DNA of 64,000 nucleotides from Nitrosopumilus sp. (GTDB taxonomy: Archaea; Thermoproteota; Nitrososphaeria; Nitrososphaerales; Nitrosopumilaceae). Below the pieces are notes generated by a model that worked only from the letters and a program-made list of their open reading frames with translations, was not told the DNA's origin and made no database searches. Location of the stretch: assembly GCA_029862745.1 (NCBI GenBank), contig JAOTWS010000005.1:1-64000 (forward strand), read 5' to 3'. Made by a program: the position numbers and the translations under genes. Of the stretch, positions 16,804 to 25,809 are shown piece after piece; within the stretch, counting starts at the first letter, position 1; every line of letters begins with the position of its first letter.

Positions 16804-17067
16804 ATGAAGATTTTATCTAAAGAAAACATTATTCACATTAACCTTAATTTGTTTGAAAAATGTATTGGTGGATGATTTAGATCAATTACAAATCCTTTGG
16901 AATCTATACTTGATGCCAATACTGGATTTCTTATTTCTGCACGAAAGCATTTCAATATTGGGATGTGATTTCCGGGCTTAATCAAAGCAGGCACATTTCT
17001 TACCGAATTAGGTAGATAGTTTTGGTATGTTATTTACTATGAAGATAAGACTGTAATAACATTTTAA
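16804..17067 (+). pseudogene. Decayed gene with three in-frame stops
   Basis: One frame from ATG 16804 reads MKILSKENIIHINLNLFEKC to GG, TGA, FRSITNPLESILDANTGFLI and on to NIGM, TGA, FPGLIKAGTFLTELGR, TAG, FWYVIYYEDKTVITF, TAA. The text is plainly protein-like right through (strand-turn-strand pattern like small PH-like domains), so it is an 87-residue gene with three nonsense changes. The family cannot be confirmed. Confidence 0.6.
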
Positions 17068-17601
17068 GACATTTTAACCACCAAAGAAAAAATCATTACA
17101 AACAAAAATAATACTGGGAACCATGAGCTTATCAAAGTTATTCAAATACCTTATGAATCTCAAAAATAACATTACTATTCATCTACAAAACTGATTTCAG
17201 ATGAAGGAAATATGGACAGATAAATATCTGAATAATTATCCTATTCCTACAATGATCAGCATTATCACCATCTTCTTGTTCCCATGAGTCAGATTTTCTA
17301 AAACGGTTTCAAATATACACATATCTGTATCTATTTTAATACTTAATTTGGTGCAGATGATGGTGATGATTTCTACTGTATCTTTTAAGTAAAAATGACA
17401 TACATATATCATCCTGTTGAAAAAGAGTAATTTTCAGTATATTAGTTCGGTTCTAGTTTTCATCCGTTGAGTAAAATTTAGCCCAATCGTTTTAATCAAA
17501 AACTTCTATGAATCATTTATTCATTAGTGTTCTAAGTTAACTTTGTAAATCTATGTACTATTAAATGATAAATCTGAATGTTGGAAACAACTCTATATAT
17601 G
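17068..17601. other. Non-coding DNA left of the IS
   Basis: About 530 bp of very AT-rich sequence with no frame I trust; possibly the eroded remainder of island genes. The IS target copy ATG is at its right edge (17599-17601). Confidence 0.5.
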
Positions 17602-18469
17602 CAACTCATCCTAAAACTCTCCAATACATCATAATTGACGCAATGTTAACAAACGCAAGATAATTCTCGGCTATTCTTTCATATCTGATTCTAATTCTAT
17701 GGAATCCATTCTTCAACCAAGTAAAGAATCTTTCTACAACGTAACGAGTCTTGTTGTAATTTGCATGGTGAACTGTTTTTGTTTTAAAATTTCTATGTGG
17801 AATGCATGGTGTAATGTGTCTGCCTTCCAAATAATCTCTAATGGTTTTGGAATCATAACCCTTGTCTGCATAGACTGATTTAATTTTCTCTATCGAACTG
17901 TTATCCAGATGATCAGAAATGTTTTCCATCACGTCAACTAGTTTTGTGGAATCATGCTTGTTTGCAGAATCAATAATTATAGATATTGGCAATCCATTTT
18001 GATTAACTGCAACATGTATCTTTGTGCCTGTAATTCTTTTGAATCCATCATAATCAACTATGTTTCCCTTTTTTTGGCAGGGATTGTAGATGAATCAACT
18101 GATATTTTTTGTAGATTTAGCTTTCCAGATTTATGTGCAGATTTGATTGCTGCAGACAGAATATCTTTCCAGATTCCTTGCTCTTGCCATTCTTGTAATC
18201 TGAGATGTGCCGTAGATTTTGAACCATATTGTTTTGGTATCTCGCTCCATCTGCATCCTGCAATCAAAACGTAAATTATTCCATTGATAGTCTTTCTATC
18301 ATCACATCTAGGCCTTCCAGTATGTGCTGGTTTTGGAATATATTTTAAAATCATATTCCATTGCTTGTCTGTCAATTCTGTAAATTGCATGAAATGAATT
18401 TTGTGTCAATACAAATAGATCTAAATGATCGTCATTATTTTACTAAATGATTAGTTTTAGGATGAGTTG
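17602..18469 (-). mobile_element. IS5-family insertion sequence, 868 bp, complete
   Basis: Perfect 17-bp terminal inverted repeats CAACTCATCCTAAAACT at 17602-17618 and its complement at 18453-18469. They are flanked by a 3-bp direct repeat ATG (17599-17601, 18470-18472), the short target duplication usual for IS5 relatives. One transposase is encoded in two overlapping phases. Both ends, the target duplication and all catalytic residues are intact, so the element looks recent and possibly active. Confidence 0.9.
17606..18390 (-). CDS. IS5-type DDE transposase made by -1 frameshift
   Basis: The first phase (ATG 18390 to TAG 18058) encodes FTELTDKQWNMILKYIP, GRPRCDDRKTINGIIYVLIAGCRW and the first Asp in VDSSTI. 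At its end the codons GCC AAA AAA AGG hold a seven-A run; slipping back one base gives AKKKGNIVDYDGFKRITGTK and joins the second phase, which has VYADKGYDS (second Asp) and RYVVERFFTWLK (Glu). The join restores the family consensus exactly, which supports programmed -1 frameshifting, a known device in IS5 relatives, over a random mutation. The stop at 17606 lies in the terminal repeat. Confidence 0.85.
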
Positions 18470-18593
18470 ATGATCTTACTATTGAAAAGCAAAACTAGGA
18501 TATTTTATTGTATGCCCAAAAACTAACATAATGATCAACTAAATCAATTTTGCTTTACTTATGGAACTTAAAGGATAATTATTGATGCACAAT

Positions 18594-19247
18594 ATGGGGA
18601 ATTTTTTTAAAAAGAACTGGCAACGTTCTTCTTCAAGTTCTACCGATAAATTACGCCACATAGTTCACAAAGAAGCCCCACTAAAACCAAGAATTACAGA
18701 GGCAATAAAACGCCTAAACATCCCATTACTCAAGCTAGATTCAATGCATCAAAAAATACATCAGCAAAATCAAACAGTATTTCAAAAAGTAATAGATGCA
18801 CAAAAAAATAACGAGATCGAAAAGGCTTCTATGCTTGCAACTGAGCTTGCAGAAATGCGCAAACAAGAAAAGATGATTGAAAATGCAAGACTGGCTTTGG
18901 AGAAAATCAAGATAAGACTGACGACTGTAGAAGACTTTGGTGAGGCAATGATTGCAATGCAGCCTGCAATGTCTGTTGTAAGTTCAATAAAACCATCTCT
19001 TGAGAAGATGATGCCTGAATCAGACATTGAACTAAATGCAATGAATGGCATGCTCGGTGAAATGATGACTAGTACACTAGGCGAAGGTAGTAGTACAGAT
19101 CAGTTTAATATCAATACATTGTCTGGTGTTGAAGTAGATTCTATACTGAAAGAGGCAAATATTATACTGGAAAAAGATACCGATGAACGACTCCCGGAGG
19201 TTCCTTCTGATATACAAGTAGATACAAAAACTGCAGTCTATGACTAA
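18594..19247 (+). CDS. cdvB: CdvB / ESCRT-III-like protein, paralogue A
   Basis: Snf7-family filament protein of archaeal cell division and membrane remodelling. 217 residues, predicted all-helical: KEAPLKPRITEAIKRLNIPL opens the core and KMIENARLALEKIKIRLTTVEDFGEAM is the long helical hairpin. Near the C-terminus DERLPEVPSD resembles the MIM2 motif that binds the MIT domain of the Vps4/CdvC ATPase. There is no winged helix (the CdvA-binding end of some CdvBs). ATG 18594 (MGNFFKKNW) aligns with the start of the next gene and is preferred over upstream TTG/ATG codons. It begins 124 bp from the IS. Confidence 0.85.
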   Translation: MGNFFKKNWQRSSSSSTDKLRHIVHKEAPLKPRITEAIKRLNIPLLKLDSMHQKIHQQNQTVFQKVIDAQKNNEIEKASMLATELAEMRKQEKMIENARLALEKIKIRLTTVEDFGEAMIAMQPAMSVVSSIKPSLEKMMPESDIELNAMNGMLGEMMTSTLGEGSSTDQFNINTLSGVEVDSILKEANIILEKDTDERLPEVPSDIQVDTKTAVYD

Positions 19248-19338
19248 TAGGAAGATGATGTTTTTTGGCAAAACGATCAATTTTGTATATTAAATTTAAC
19301 TTGGTCTGATAAGTCCAAATTTTTTTATATTGATCATA

Positions 19339-19977
19339 ATGGCTAACTTTGGACAATCATGGAACAGACCACCATCCAATGGGTTGGGAGACAAAATTTC
19401 AGGCATGTTCAAACAAGAAGCACCACTAAAACCACGCATAGATAATGCAATAAGAGGCTTAAACAAACCAATATCAAAATTAGACAATACTTCAAATCAA
19501 CTAAATCAAAAGGATGATAAATTATTTCAGAGAATTATACAGGCACAACAAAACAAGGATATCCGCACAAGCAAGATTCTGGCAAATGAGTTGGCACAAA
19601 TCAGAAAGACAAACAAGATGATAGGAAATATGAGAACTGCAGTAGATAGAACACAACTAAGACTATCTACTGTAAGCACTATGGGAGATGCTATTGTATC
19701 AATGCAGCCAGCAGTAAATACGATGAAAGCAGTTGGTCCTGCAATGAACAAAATCATACCTCAGGCAAGTCAGGAACTAGAATCAATGGGTAATATGCTT
19801 GGAGATATGATGCCTGGCTCTATAGGTGATGACTATTACTTTGCAAACTCTGGATCTTCACAAGAAACTGATGCTATTTTAAGTGAGGCCGCAGCAGTTG
19901 CAGAAACTCAAATAGGTAACAAGTTCCCTTCAGTTCCTTTAAATGCTACTCAGTCATCCTATTCAACTAAATTCTGA
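19339..19977 (+). CDS. cdvB: CdvB / ESCRT-III-like protein, paralogue B
   Basis: Second Snf7-family gene in tandem, 212 residues, same strand, 91 bp after the first. KQEAPLKPRIDNAIRGLNKPI, KMIGNMRTAVDRTQLRLSTV and MQPAVNTMKAVGPAMNKIIP align with paralogue A along the whole length. NKFPSVPLNA is the matching MIM2-like motif. The C-terminus is Gly/Ser-rich. ATG 19339 (MANFGQSWNRP) parallels the paralogue's MGNFFKKNW. The pair arose by duplication, and each copy keeps the CdvC-binding motif. Confidence 0.85.
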   Translation: MANFGQSWNRPPSNGLGDKISGMFKQEAPLKPRIDNAIRGLNKPISKLDNTSNQLNQKDDKLFQRIIQAQQNKDIRTSKILANELAQIRKTNKMIGNMRTAVDRTQLRLSTVSTMGDAIVSMQPAVNTMKAVGPAMNKIIPQASQELESMGNMLGDMMPGSIGDDYYFANSGSSQETDAILSEAAAVAETQIGNKFPSVPLNATQSSYSTKF

Positions 19978-20206
19978 TTAATCAACTTGAACAAAAAAAC
20001 ATACTCCATAATTATATTCAAATTTTCCTTTTAGCGTTGAACCCTTTAGTTAATAATTTAAATCATTTGTGATTTTTCATCATTATGTGCCAAAAATTGT
20101 CTAAAATGAGTTACTTGTACAGAAACCTTGGTGTATTTTTTTTCTTAAGGGAATAAATTTGCTCAACCATAACTTTTTAAGACAAATTTTATCTTGATAG
20201 ATAATT

Positions 20207-20377
20207 ATGAGTTCAGAAGCTGAAACCATTTATGAAAGAGTTGCAAAACTTGAAGATGAAATTGCATTACTCAGAAGTGAGGTGGATATTCTCAAGCGAG
20301 CATTAAGAAATAAAATTGCCCGTCATGAAATATCCATGATCAAAAAGGGAACTGATGTAGATTCCATTATTGATTAA
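20207..20377 (+). CDS. Small coiled-coil protein
   Basis: 56 residues from ATG: SSEAETIYERVAKLEDEIAL then SEVDILKRALRNKIARHEIS, a clean leucine-rich coiled coil, ending DVDSIID. Its stop overlaps the convergent SirB1-like gene by 4 bp. A tetra- or dimerising adaptor is plausible; no family name. Confidence 0.6.
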   Translation: MSSEAETIYERVAKLEDEIALLRSEVDILKRALRNKIARHEISMIKKGTDVDSIID

Positions 20378-21192
20378 TTTTTTGCCTTTATACTTCTAAT
20401 TAATTCTAAAATAAAATCAACATCTTCTGCGTTTGGATTTATTTCTAAATATCTATTCAAATATTTTAATGCGACTTCAGAATTTAACAATCTTTCTTCT
20501 AGAATCCCTTTATCTCTGATATCTTCTGGTGATTCAGGTTCTATTGCTAACACCATGTTAGTACATTGTAATGCTTTATCATATACGAATGATTGTATGT
20601 AGGAATTTTTCAAGTTACGAGTTAATCTCACTAGTATCTGCTCATATTTTACTTCATCTAGAAACTCTGGTTTGAATTTAACTTCTCCTCCAAAATTAGC
20701 ATCTAGAATATCTTGTAAATCATCTACATCAAGTAGACGCCCATCATAAAATGGATCTAAGATCATCTCTTCGTTATATTTTACTAGAATATGACTTGGA
20801 AATCCAACAATTTTGAGATCCAATCCGATAAATTTTGCGATTTCTACATATAGAATCGAAATAGTTATTGGAAGACCTGTTTTTTTATCAATTACTTCAT
20901 TTAGAAAATTATTTTTTGGATTATAGTAATCATCATCATCTCCACTAAAACCTAAATTTTCAAAGAGATGTTCATTTAGCATTGAAATCAAGTATGTTGG
21001 ATTTTTCACATCACTAATTGATTCTTTTAAGGACTTTCCAATTCTACAGATCTTTTTTATATAATCTTCTACACTAAGATCTGGATATTCTAAAATCTGA
21101 GCAAATTTTAGACATTTTTCAACCAAATTGAAATTTGGATTTTTTACAAATGAAACCCATTCTGCAACTAGCGGATCAAATTTTTCTTCCAA
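20374..21192 (-). CDS. SirB1-family transglutaminase-like/TPR protein
   Basis: 272 residues. LNEVIDKKTGLPITISILYV followed by LKIVGFPSHILVKY and MILDPFYDG is the SirB1/YchA signature (transglutaminase-like core 2). The C-terminal part is TPR-like (ALQCTNMVLAIEPESPEDI, ALKYLNRYLEINPNAED). The catalytic cysteine of true transglutaminases is absent, as in the family, so it is probably a binding or scaffold protein. The next gene upstream is only 3 bp away, so they form an operon. Confidence 0.8.
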   Translation of the reverse strand: MEEKFDPLVAEWVSFVKNPNFNLVEKCLKFAQILEYPDLSVEDYIKKICRIGKSLKESISDVKNPTYLISMLNEHLFENLGFSGDDDDYYNPKNNFLNEVIDKKTGLPITISILYVEIAKFIGLDLKIVGFPSHILVKYNEEMILDPFYDGRLLDVDDLQDILDANFGGEVKFKPEFLDEVKYEQILVRLTRNLKNSYIQSFVYDKALQCTNMVLAIEPESPEDIRDKGILEERLLNSEVALKYLNRYLEINPNAEDVDFILELIRSIKAKN

Positions 21193-21195
21193 TTG

Positions 21196-22392
21196 TTACG
21201 ATCTCAGTCTCTTGAGGTATAATTCAGGTTCCTTAATCTCTCTTGTATTTGGAGGGTTTATCATTATTTTTTTGAATACATCCTTACCTAATTTTTCATA
21301 TACTGTTTTGGTGAAATCCTTTCCCATACTCTTTCGTATTTGATATGATGAAAAATCCGTACCCATAAACATAGTAAGATAGTTTTGAAAATCTTGATCA
21401 TCTTTTAGTATATTTTCTATTGCAAATGCTGCCATTCCTTCCATTACTGTAAATGCTGCATGATGTTGTTGAATTGGAACCAGCCATTTTCTATAAATCT
21501 CCAAAAGTTTTGGGATTAATTCGCCTATTTTTGGATCTATTTCAACATGTGTAAACGTCATTACATCTGGTCCGATTTGTTCTATCAAAAAATGATCTGG
21601 ATTCAAAAAGAAAAATAAATTTGCTTTTTTTGCATATGGAAAATCATCTGGTACTGCTTGTAATTGACAATACTCTGATAATTTGTTGATTGTTTCATTA
21701 TCTAATGATAAAATTATAGTTGCTAACTCTTCGTTGATTTTATTTACTTTCATTGCAGCGTTCTTGTTAATTTCTTGTAGGTTTTCTTGTGTGGAATGAA
21801 TTAATTCTTCTAATACTGCCATCTTCACTGCACCAAGATATCCAGAATTGATATTTTCAAATCTAGATTCGTATGGTTCTCCTTGTTTGTGAAGAATTAT
21901 TTGTGGATATCTGGATAAAATGAATTTGTTTAGGTAAATTATTGAATCAAGATAATCCCCATATGTGGTTGTGATTTTAGATATGTATTGAATTGCATAT
22001 GTTGAGTATACTAAATATTTCACCATATCTTTTTGCATCAAATCTGTAATTTTTTTCAAATCCTCTTTTGCAACTGCATTGAATAACTCTATAACGAATT
22101 CTTTTGATTCTTTATTTGCAAAAACTTTATCTCCTTTCAATTTTTTTAGTTCTTCTAATTCTGGAAACTTTAATGAAATATTGTCTGGAACTTTTAGACC
22201 TAGAAAATCTTCTACTTTTTCTCTGAATTCAGGTAAAATCTCTTTTGCAATATCTTCTATTTCTTTAAATTGTACTTTGTCTGAAATGTCTTCTTTAGCC
22301 TTGATTGCTAACTCTGCAATCTCTTTTTCTTCATTAATTTCAATTGATAATTGACCAAATAATGCCTCAGCAAATTCTTGAAACTCACCCAA
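21196..22392 (-). CDS. Conserved helical protein with degenerate zincin-like motif
   Basis: 398 residues, soluble, mostly helical. LEELIHSTQENL followed about 120 residues later by HHAAFTVMEGMAAFAIEN resembles the HELIH...E arrangement of zinc peptidases, but the first histidine is replaced by glutamate (EELIH), so metal catalysis is doubtful. No family recognised with confidence. It is the first gene of a two-gene unit with the SirB1-like protein. Confidence 0.6.
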   Translation of the reverse strand: MGEFQEFAEALFGQLSIEINEEKEIAELAIKAKEDISDKVQFKEIEDIAKEILPEFREKVEDFLGLKVPDNISLKFPELEELKKLKGDKVFANKESKEFVIELFNAVAKEDLKKITDLMQKDMVKYLVYSTYAIQYISKITTTYGDYLDSIIYLNKFILSRYPQIILHKQGEPYESRFENINSGYLGAVKMAVLEELIHSTQENLQEINKNAAMKVNKINEELATIILSLDNETINKLSEYCQLQAVPDDFPYAKKANLFFFLNPDHFLIEQIGPDVMTFTHVEIDPKIGELIPKLLEIYRKWLVPIQQHHAAFTVMEGMAAFAIENILKDDQDFQNYLTMFMGTDFSSYQIRKSMGKDFTKTVYEKLGKDVFKKIMINPPNTREIKEPELYLKRLRS

Positions 22393-22487
22393 TTTGTATA
22401 CGATCTAAAAATACTACATTTAAGATTATCTTGATTTTTTTATCAAAGAAATTATTAGCTTAGAAATAATTTATTTGTTATACGATA

Positions 22488-23360
22488 ATGTTAGAATCCA
22501 GTATTGAATTTATTAGATGTGTTAGATGTGGTTCTAAATTAGAATTAGATGTATTCAAATATGGTAAGGAAATTGAAGAGGGATTTTTAAAATGCAAAAA
22601 ATGTAATTTAATATTTCCAATTATTGAAAAAATCCCCATTTTGTGGAATGATTTCTCTGAATATCTATCTCATCGTAAAGTTTTAAGTGGTATTATATAC
22701 AAATCAGTTATTTCTGAGACACTAAAAAAATTTGTAAAATCTTCATTATCAAAAATTAAAAAATTCAATAATGATAGAACATCTCTTGAAAAACGTTGGT
22801 CAATAATATATCAGAATAGTAAGGATTCAAAATTTTATTCACATGTGAAAAATAATCTTAATTCTATGATCTATTCAAATTTTGTATTGGAATATGGATG
22901 TTCAATTGGAATGATGACCTCATGGTTAGCTGATTCTAATCAAATGGTATTTGGAATTGATAGATCATACAGTGCAATATCACACGCAAAAAAAACTTAT
23001 AAAGATAATCTTGATTATGTTGTAGCCGATTCATTATCTCCTGTATTTGGTAAATTACAATTTGATTTAATACTTGCACTTAATGTTTTAGAATTAATTG
23101 AACCAATCCTTTTTCTTAAACAAGTATCTGGCCAAATTTCATCTGGATATTTTATAATCACCGATCCCTATGATTTTGACAGAGATGTCAATTCTGTAAA
23201 AACCCCTCTTGATGAATCAACTTTACGGATTACTTTGGAGAATTTAGGATTCAAACTTATGCCAAAAACCCGTAAACCTTCCTTTATTCCTTGGAATTTA
23301 AAACTCAATACGCGTAGTACTCTAAACTATAAAGTAGATTTGGTTATTGGCAAAAAATAA
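22488..23360 (+). CDS. SAM methyltransferase with N-terminal Trm112-like zinc ribbon
   Basis: 290 residues. The first 60 contain FIRCVRCGSKL and LKCKKCNLIFPIIEKIPIL, a Trm112/YbaR-type zinc ribbon. The rest is a class I methyltransferase: VLEYGCSIGMMTSWLA (motif I), VFGIDRSYSAI (acidic motif II) and LILALNVLELIEP. Fusing the usually separate activator Trm112 domain to the enzyme is notable. Substrate unknown. Confidence 0.78.
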   Translation: MLESSIEFIRCVRCGSKLELDVFKYGKEIEEGFLKCKKCNLIFPIIEKIPILWNDFSEYLSHRKVLSGIIYKSVISETLKKFVKSSLSKIKKFNNDRTSLEKRWSIIYQNSKDSKFYSHVKNNLNSMIYSNFVLEYGCSIGMMTSWLADSNQMVFGIDRSYSAISHAKKTYKDNLDYVVADSLSPVFGKLQFDLILALNVLELIEPILFLKQVSGQISSGYFIITDPYDFDRDVNSVKTPLDESTLRITLENLGFKLMPKTRKPSFIPWNLKLNTRSTLNYKVDLVIGKK

Positions 23361-23500
23361 TCTTTTAAATTAAATCTCTACATATTACTTGAGACTCATT
23401 ACTGGGGACAAACATTTTTGATCTATCCTGTGTAACCTTGTTTTGTCTTTTATCAGAATATATGAATTCACCTAGGTAATATTTTCAAACTTGAAATGCT

Positions 23501-23854
23501 ATGAAAAAACTTCAGTTGATAACAGTCAAATATCAAAATGATATACACATTATCATGGCAGCAGTTGTTATAATTCCTATACTTTTTGTTGCAATTATAG
23601 GATTATCTGGATATCTTGTTTATCGATTCTTTGTTTTTGACTTGATGTGTAAAAGATCTGTTACTCAATCCCTTCAAAAATATAATATCAAAAAAACACC
23701 CTCTCAAATAATTAAAGAATATTATAATATTAAAGGGGAACAGATATCTGAAAAAGAAATACGCAACTTGGAAAAAAATTATCGACAAAATGAACCTGAA
23801 CAATTCCTTGTAATGTATGATGCTATAAGAGATAAATCACAAAACCAAGAATAA
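23501..23854 (+). CDS. Small single-span membrane protein
   Basis: 117 residues from ATG 23501 (an internal ATG at 23555 gives 99). One strong membrane segment (MAAVVIIPILFVAIIGLSGY) is followed by a charged cytoplasmic part: KKTPSQIIKEYYNIKGEQIS and an acidic-basic helix. No family recognised. Confidence 0.55.
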   Translation: MKKLQLITVKYQNDIHIIMAAVVIIPILFVAIIGLSGYLVYRFFVFDLMCKRSVTQSLQKYNIKKTPSQIIKEYYNIKGEQISEKEIRNLEKNYRQNEPEQFLVMYDAIRDKSQNQE

Positions 23855-23868
23855 GTTTTCTAATTTAC

Positions 23869-24732
23869 TCATGGCTTGACTGGAATCTGAATAAATGGTG
23901 TACCGCCTTCTCCTACTACAAGTGGTAATTTACCGTCCCAAGCTTGTGTTTTTAACCAATCCAAATAATTTGGATTCTCTGCTAATGCTTTGTTAATTAT
24001 GGCTATTGCTTCTGCTTCTCCTTTAGCTTCTGCAATGTTTGCATTTGCTATACCTATGGCACTGGCCTCTGTTTGTCTTGCTTCAACTTCTATTCTTCTC
24101 AAGTCATTTTCTGCTCTGAGTGCATTTTGTTCTGCTTCTACCTTGGATTCAATTGCTTGAGCAAATAGTGGTGAGAATTCAAAATCAGTAATTGAAATTA
24201 CATCTGTTATAACTTCGAATTGATTTAATCTTTCGCGGATTGCTACTTCAATGTCTTGTTTAACTAGCGGTCTTTTTGTAATTAATTCCTCAGCATTATA
24301 ATTTGCAGTTACTTGTTTTACTGTTTCCTCAATGGCTGGTTGAATCACTCTATTCTCATAATCAAGACCTAGATTCTTGTATAATCTATGCACTGCCTCT
24401 TTGTCTGGATGATAGTTTACTGTTACAGTTGTTTCAACTGTTTGCAAGTCTCTTGATGCACTACGTGCATCACTTGCATATTTTAGAGTACGAACTTCGA
24501 TATTTACAACTTCATCTTGGAATGGAACCACAAAATGAATTCCTTCGTCTAGTGGTGGTTTTGTCAGATCAACTGCACTCCAGTGTAAGAGTACTCCTCT
24601 GTGACCTGACTCAACAATTTTTACAGAAGCTGATGCTACAAGTCCTATTAAAATTAAAACAACAATTGCTACTGCAACTCCTTTTGCTGCACTCATATTC
24701 ACATTAATTTTAGGAGATTGATACTTAGACAC
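23869..24732 (-). CDS. SPFH/prohibitin-like membrane protein
   Basis: 287 residues. N-terminal membrane anchor GVAVAIVVLILIGLVASA, then the SPFH domain (SGHRGVLLHW, GIHFVVPFQDEVVNIEVRTL, LQTVETTVTVNYHPD), then a long charged coiled coil ANANIAEAKGEAEAIAIINK. This is the prohibitin pattern: ring assemblies at the membrane that act as chaperones or scaffolds, often for membrane proteases. Divergent from the winged-helix gene. Confidence 0.88.
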   Translation of the reverse strand: MSKYQSPKINVNMSAAKGVAVAIVVLILIGLVASASVKIVESGHRGVLLHWSAVDLTKPPLDEGIHFVVPFQDEVVNIEVRTLKYASDARSASRDLQTVETTVTVNYHPDKEAVHRLYKNLGLDYENRVIQPAIEETVKQVTANYNAEELITKRPLVKQDIEVAIRERLNQFEVITDVISITDFEFSPLFAQAIESKVEAEQNALRAENDLRRIEVEARQTEASAIGIANANIAEAKGEAEAIAIINKALAENPNYLDWLKTQAWDGKLPLVVGEGGTPFIQIPVKP

Positions 24733-24842
24733 TACAACTAGTATGCATTAGCTACTATTATATCAATCATATTGAAAAATACCATGGGGAATATAATTTG
24801 TATCTCTTAACAAATTTATGACATCCAGACATACAAAAATCA

Positions 24843-25250
24843 ATGGCAGATCCAAATTTCTCATGGATATATCTGATCATTTTTTTAGCTATTCCATTAT
24901 CAAGAATAATTCCTAGATTATTGGCTAAAAAAGGAATTGGAATTAAAACCTCTAATAGAATCCAAAAAAAACCATTTGAGCTAGATTCCAATGAAATTAC
25001 TCAAAAACCTCAAATTGAATCATCGAAATCTCAAACAAAAAACATGTTAGTTTTGGGTGCACTAAACAGAGGTTCAAAAACATTTGAGAATATTCAAAAA
25101 AATACTGGATTGGATGATAAAGAACTTGATGCAATACTACAAGATTTAGAAAACAATGGTATGCTAAAAGTGGAACAAAAACAGGGACTATTTGGTTCAA
25201 AGACTGAACTTTATCCCACTGATAAGGGATTCAAAGAATATTATTCATAA
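24843..25250 (+). CDS. Membrane-anchored winged-helix protein
   Basis: 135 residues. An N-terminal membrane segment (WIYLIIFLAIPLSRIIPRLL) is followed by a linker and a C-terminal winged helix: LVLGALNRGSKTFENIQKNTGL and LDAILQDLENNGMLKVEQK ending in a wing and TDKGFKEYY. Probably a membrane-tethered regulator. Ligand unknown. Confidence 0.65.
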   Translation: MADPNFSWIYLIIFLAIPLSRIIPRLLAKKGIGIKTSNRIQKKPFELDSNEITQKPQIESSKSQTKNMLVLGALNRGSKTFENIQKNTGLDDKELDAILQDLENNGMLKVEQKQGLFGSKTELYPTDKGFKEYYS

Positions 25251-25484
25251 TCTTACAAATGATACTAGAATTTAATAGCATTTCATCTTCAATCCAATTT
25301 ATCCTCTTGTCATCTCATTAAAACAATCTTTTCCCCCCTTCTTTTTATTCTGATGAATTTATGATGATAATTTTTGATGATGTTTTGAAAAAATTATGAA
25401 AAAATGTGTTTAAAATAATATACTTCTTTTGTGTATTTTTTTTAATTTAACCTATAGAAATTCAAGTAAAACATCATCAAAATT

Positions 25485-25562
25485 ATGGCAGCAAAGAAAA
25501 AAGCAGCAGCAAAACCAACCACTAAAAAAACAACAACAAAAAAAGCTTCAAAAAAGAAATAA
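25485..25562 (+). CDS. 25-residue Lys/Ala-rich basic peptide
   Basis: ATG frame MAAKKKAAAKPTTKKTTT to KKASKKK, resembling free-standing histone H1-like tails. It has its own AT-rich upstream region. Very basic peptides of this kind can bind DNA; function is inferred from composition only. Confidence 0.5.
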   Translation: MAAKKKAAAKPTTKKTTTKKASKKK

Positions 25563-25809
25563 TTTTTTGAAACTTATTTTATTTTTTCATATTTCTCTAT
25601 TATTCCTAGTATGTTTGAGATTTTTTATTTATGATCAGTTTTATAGTGTAATCAATTTTAGAATATAGTGAAAACATCTATCATGCATGTTGGTTCTCAT
25701 TCCTACATTACTGATGAGCATGTTTTCAATGATCATTTGATTGGTTATGTAGTTTTATTGATATTGGTAATAAACAACCTTGCATCTAATTATTCAGGAG
25801 TAAACTAAA

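Noticed and set aside
11613-17067. Reassigned TGA as tryptophan (recoding)
   Set aside because: TAA and TAG also occur in the same sets of genes, and intact core genes use TGA as stop (for example pyrK and ksgA), so decay or error is the simpler reading.
17954-18274. 106-residue plus-strand frame inside the IS
   Set aside because: It is opposite to the transposase, whose two phases explain the DNA fully.
24303-24707. 134-residue leucine-rich plus-strand frame
   Set aside because: Shadow of the prohibitin-like gene on the other strand; low-complexity translation.
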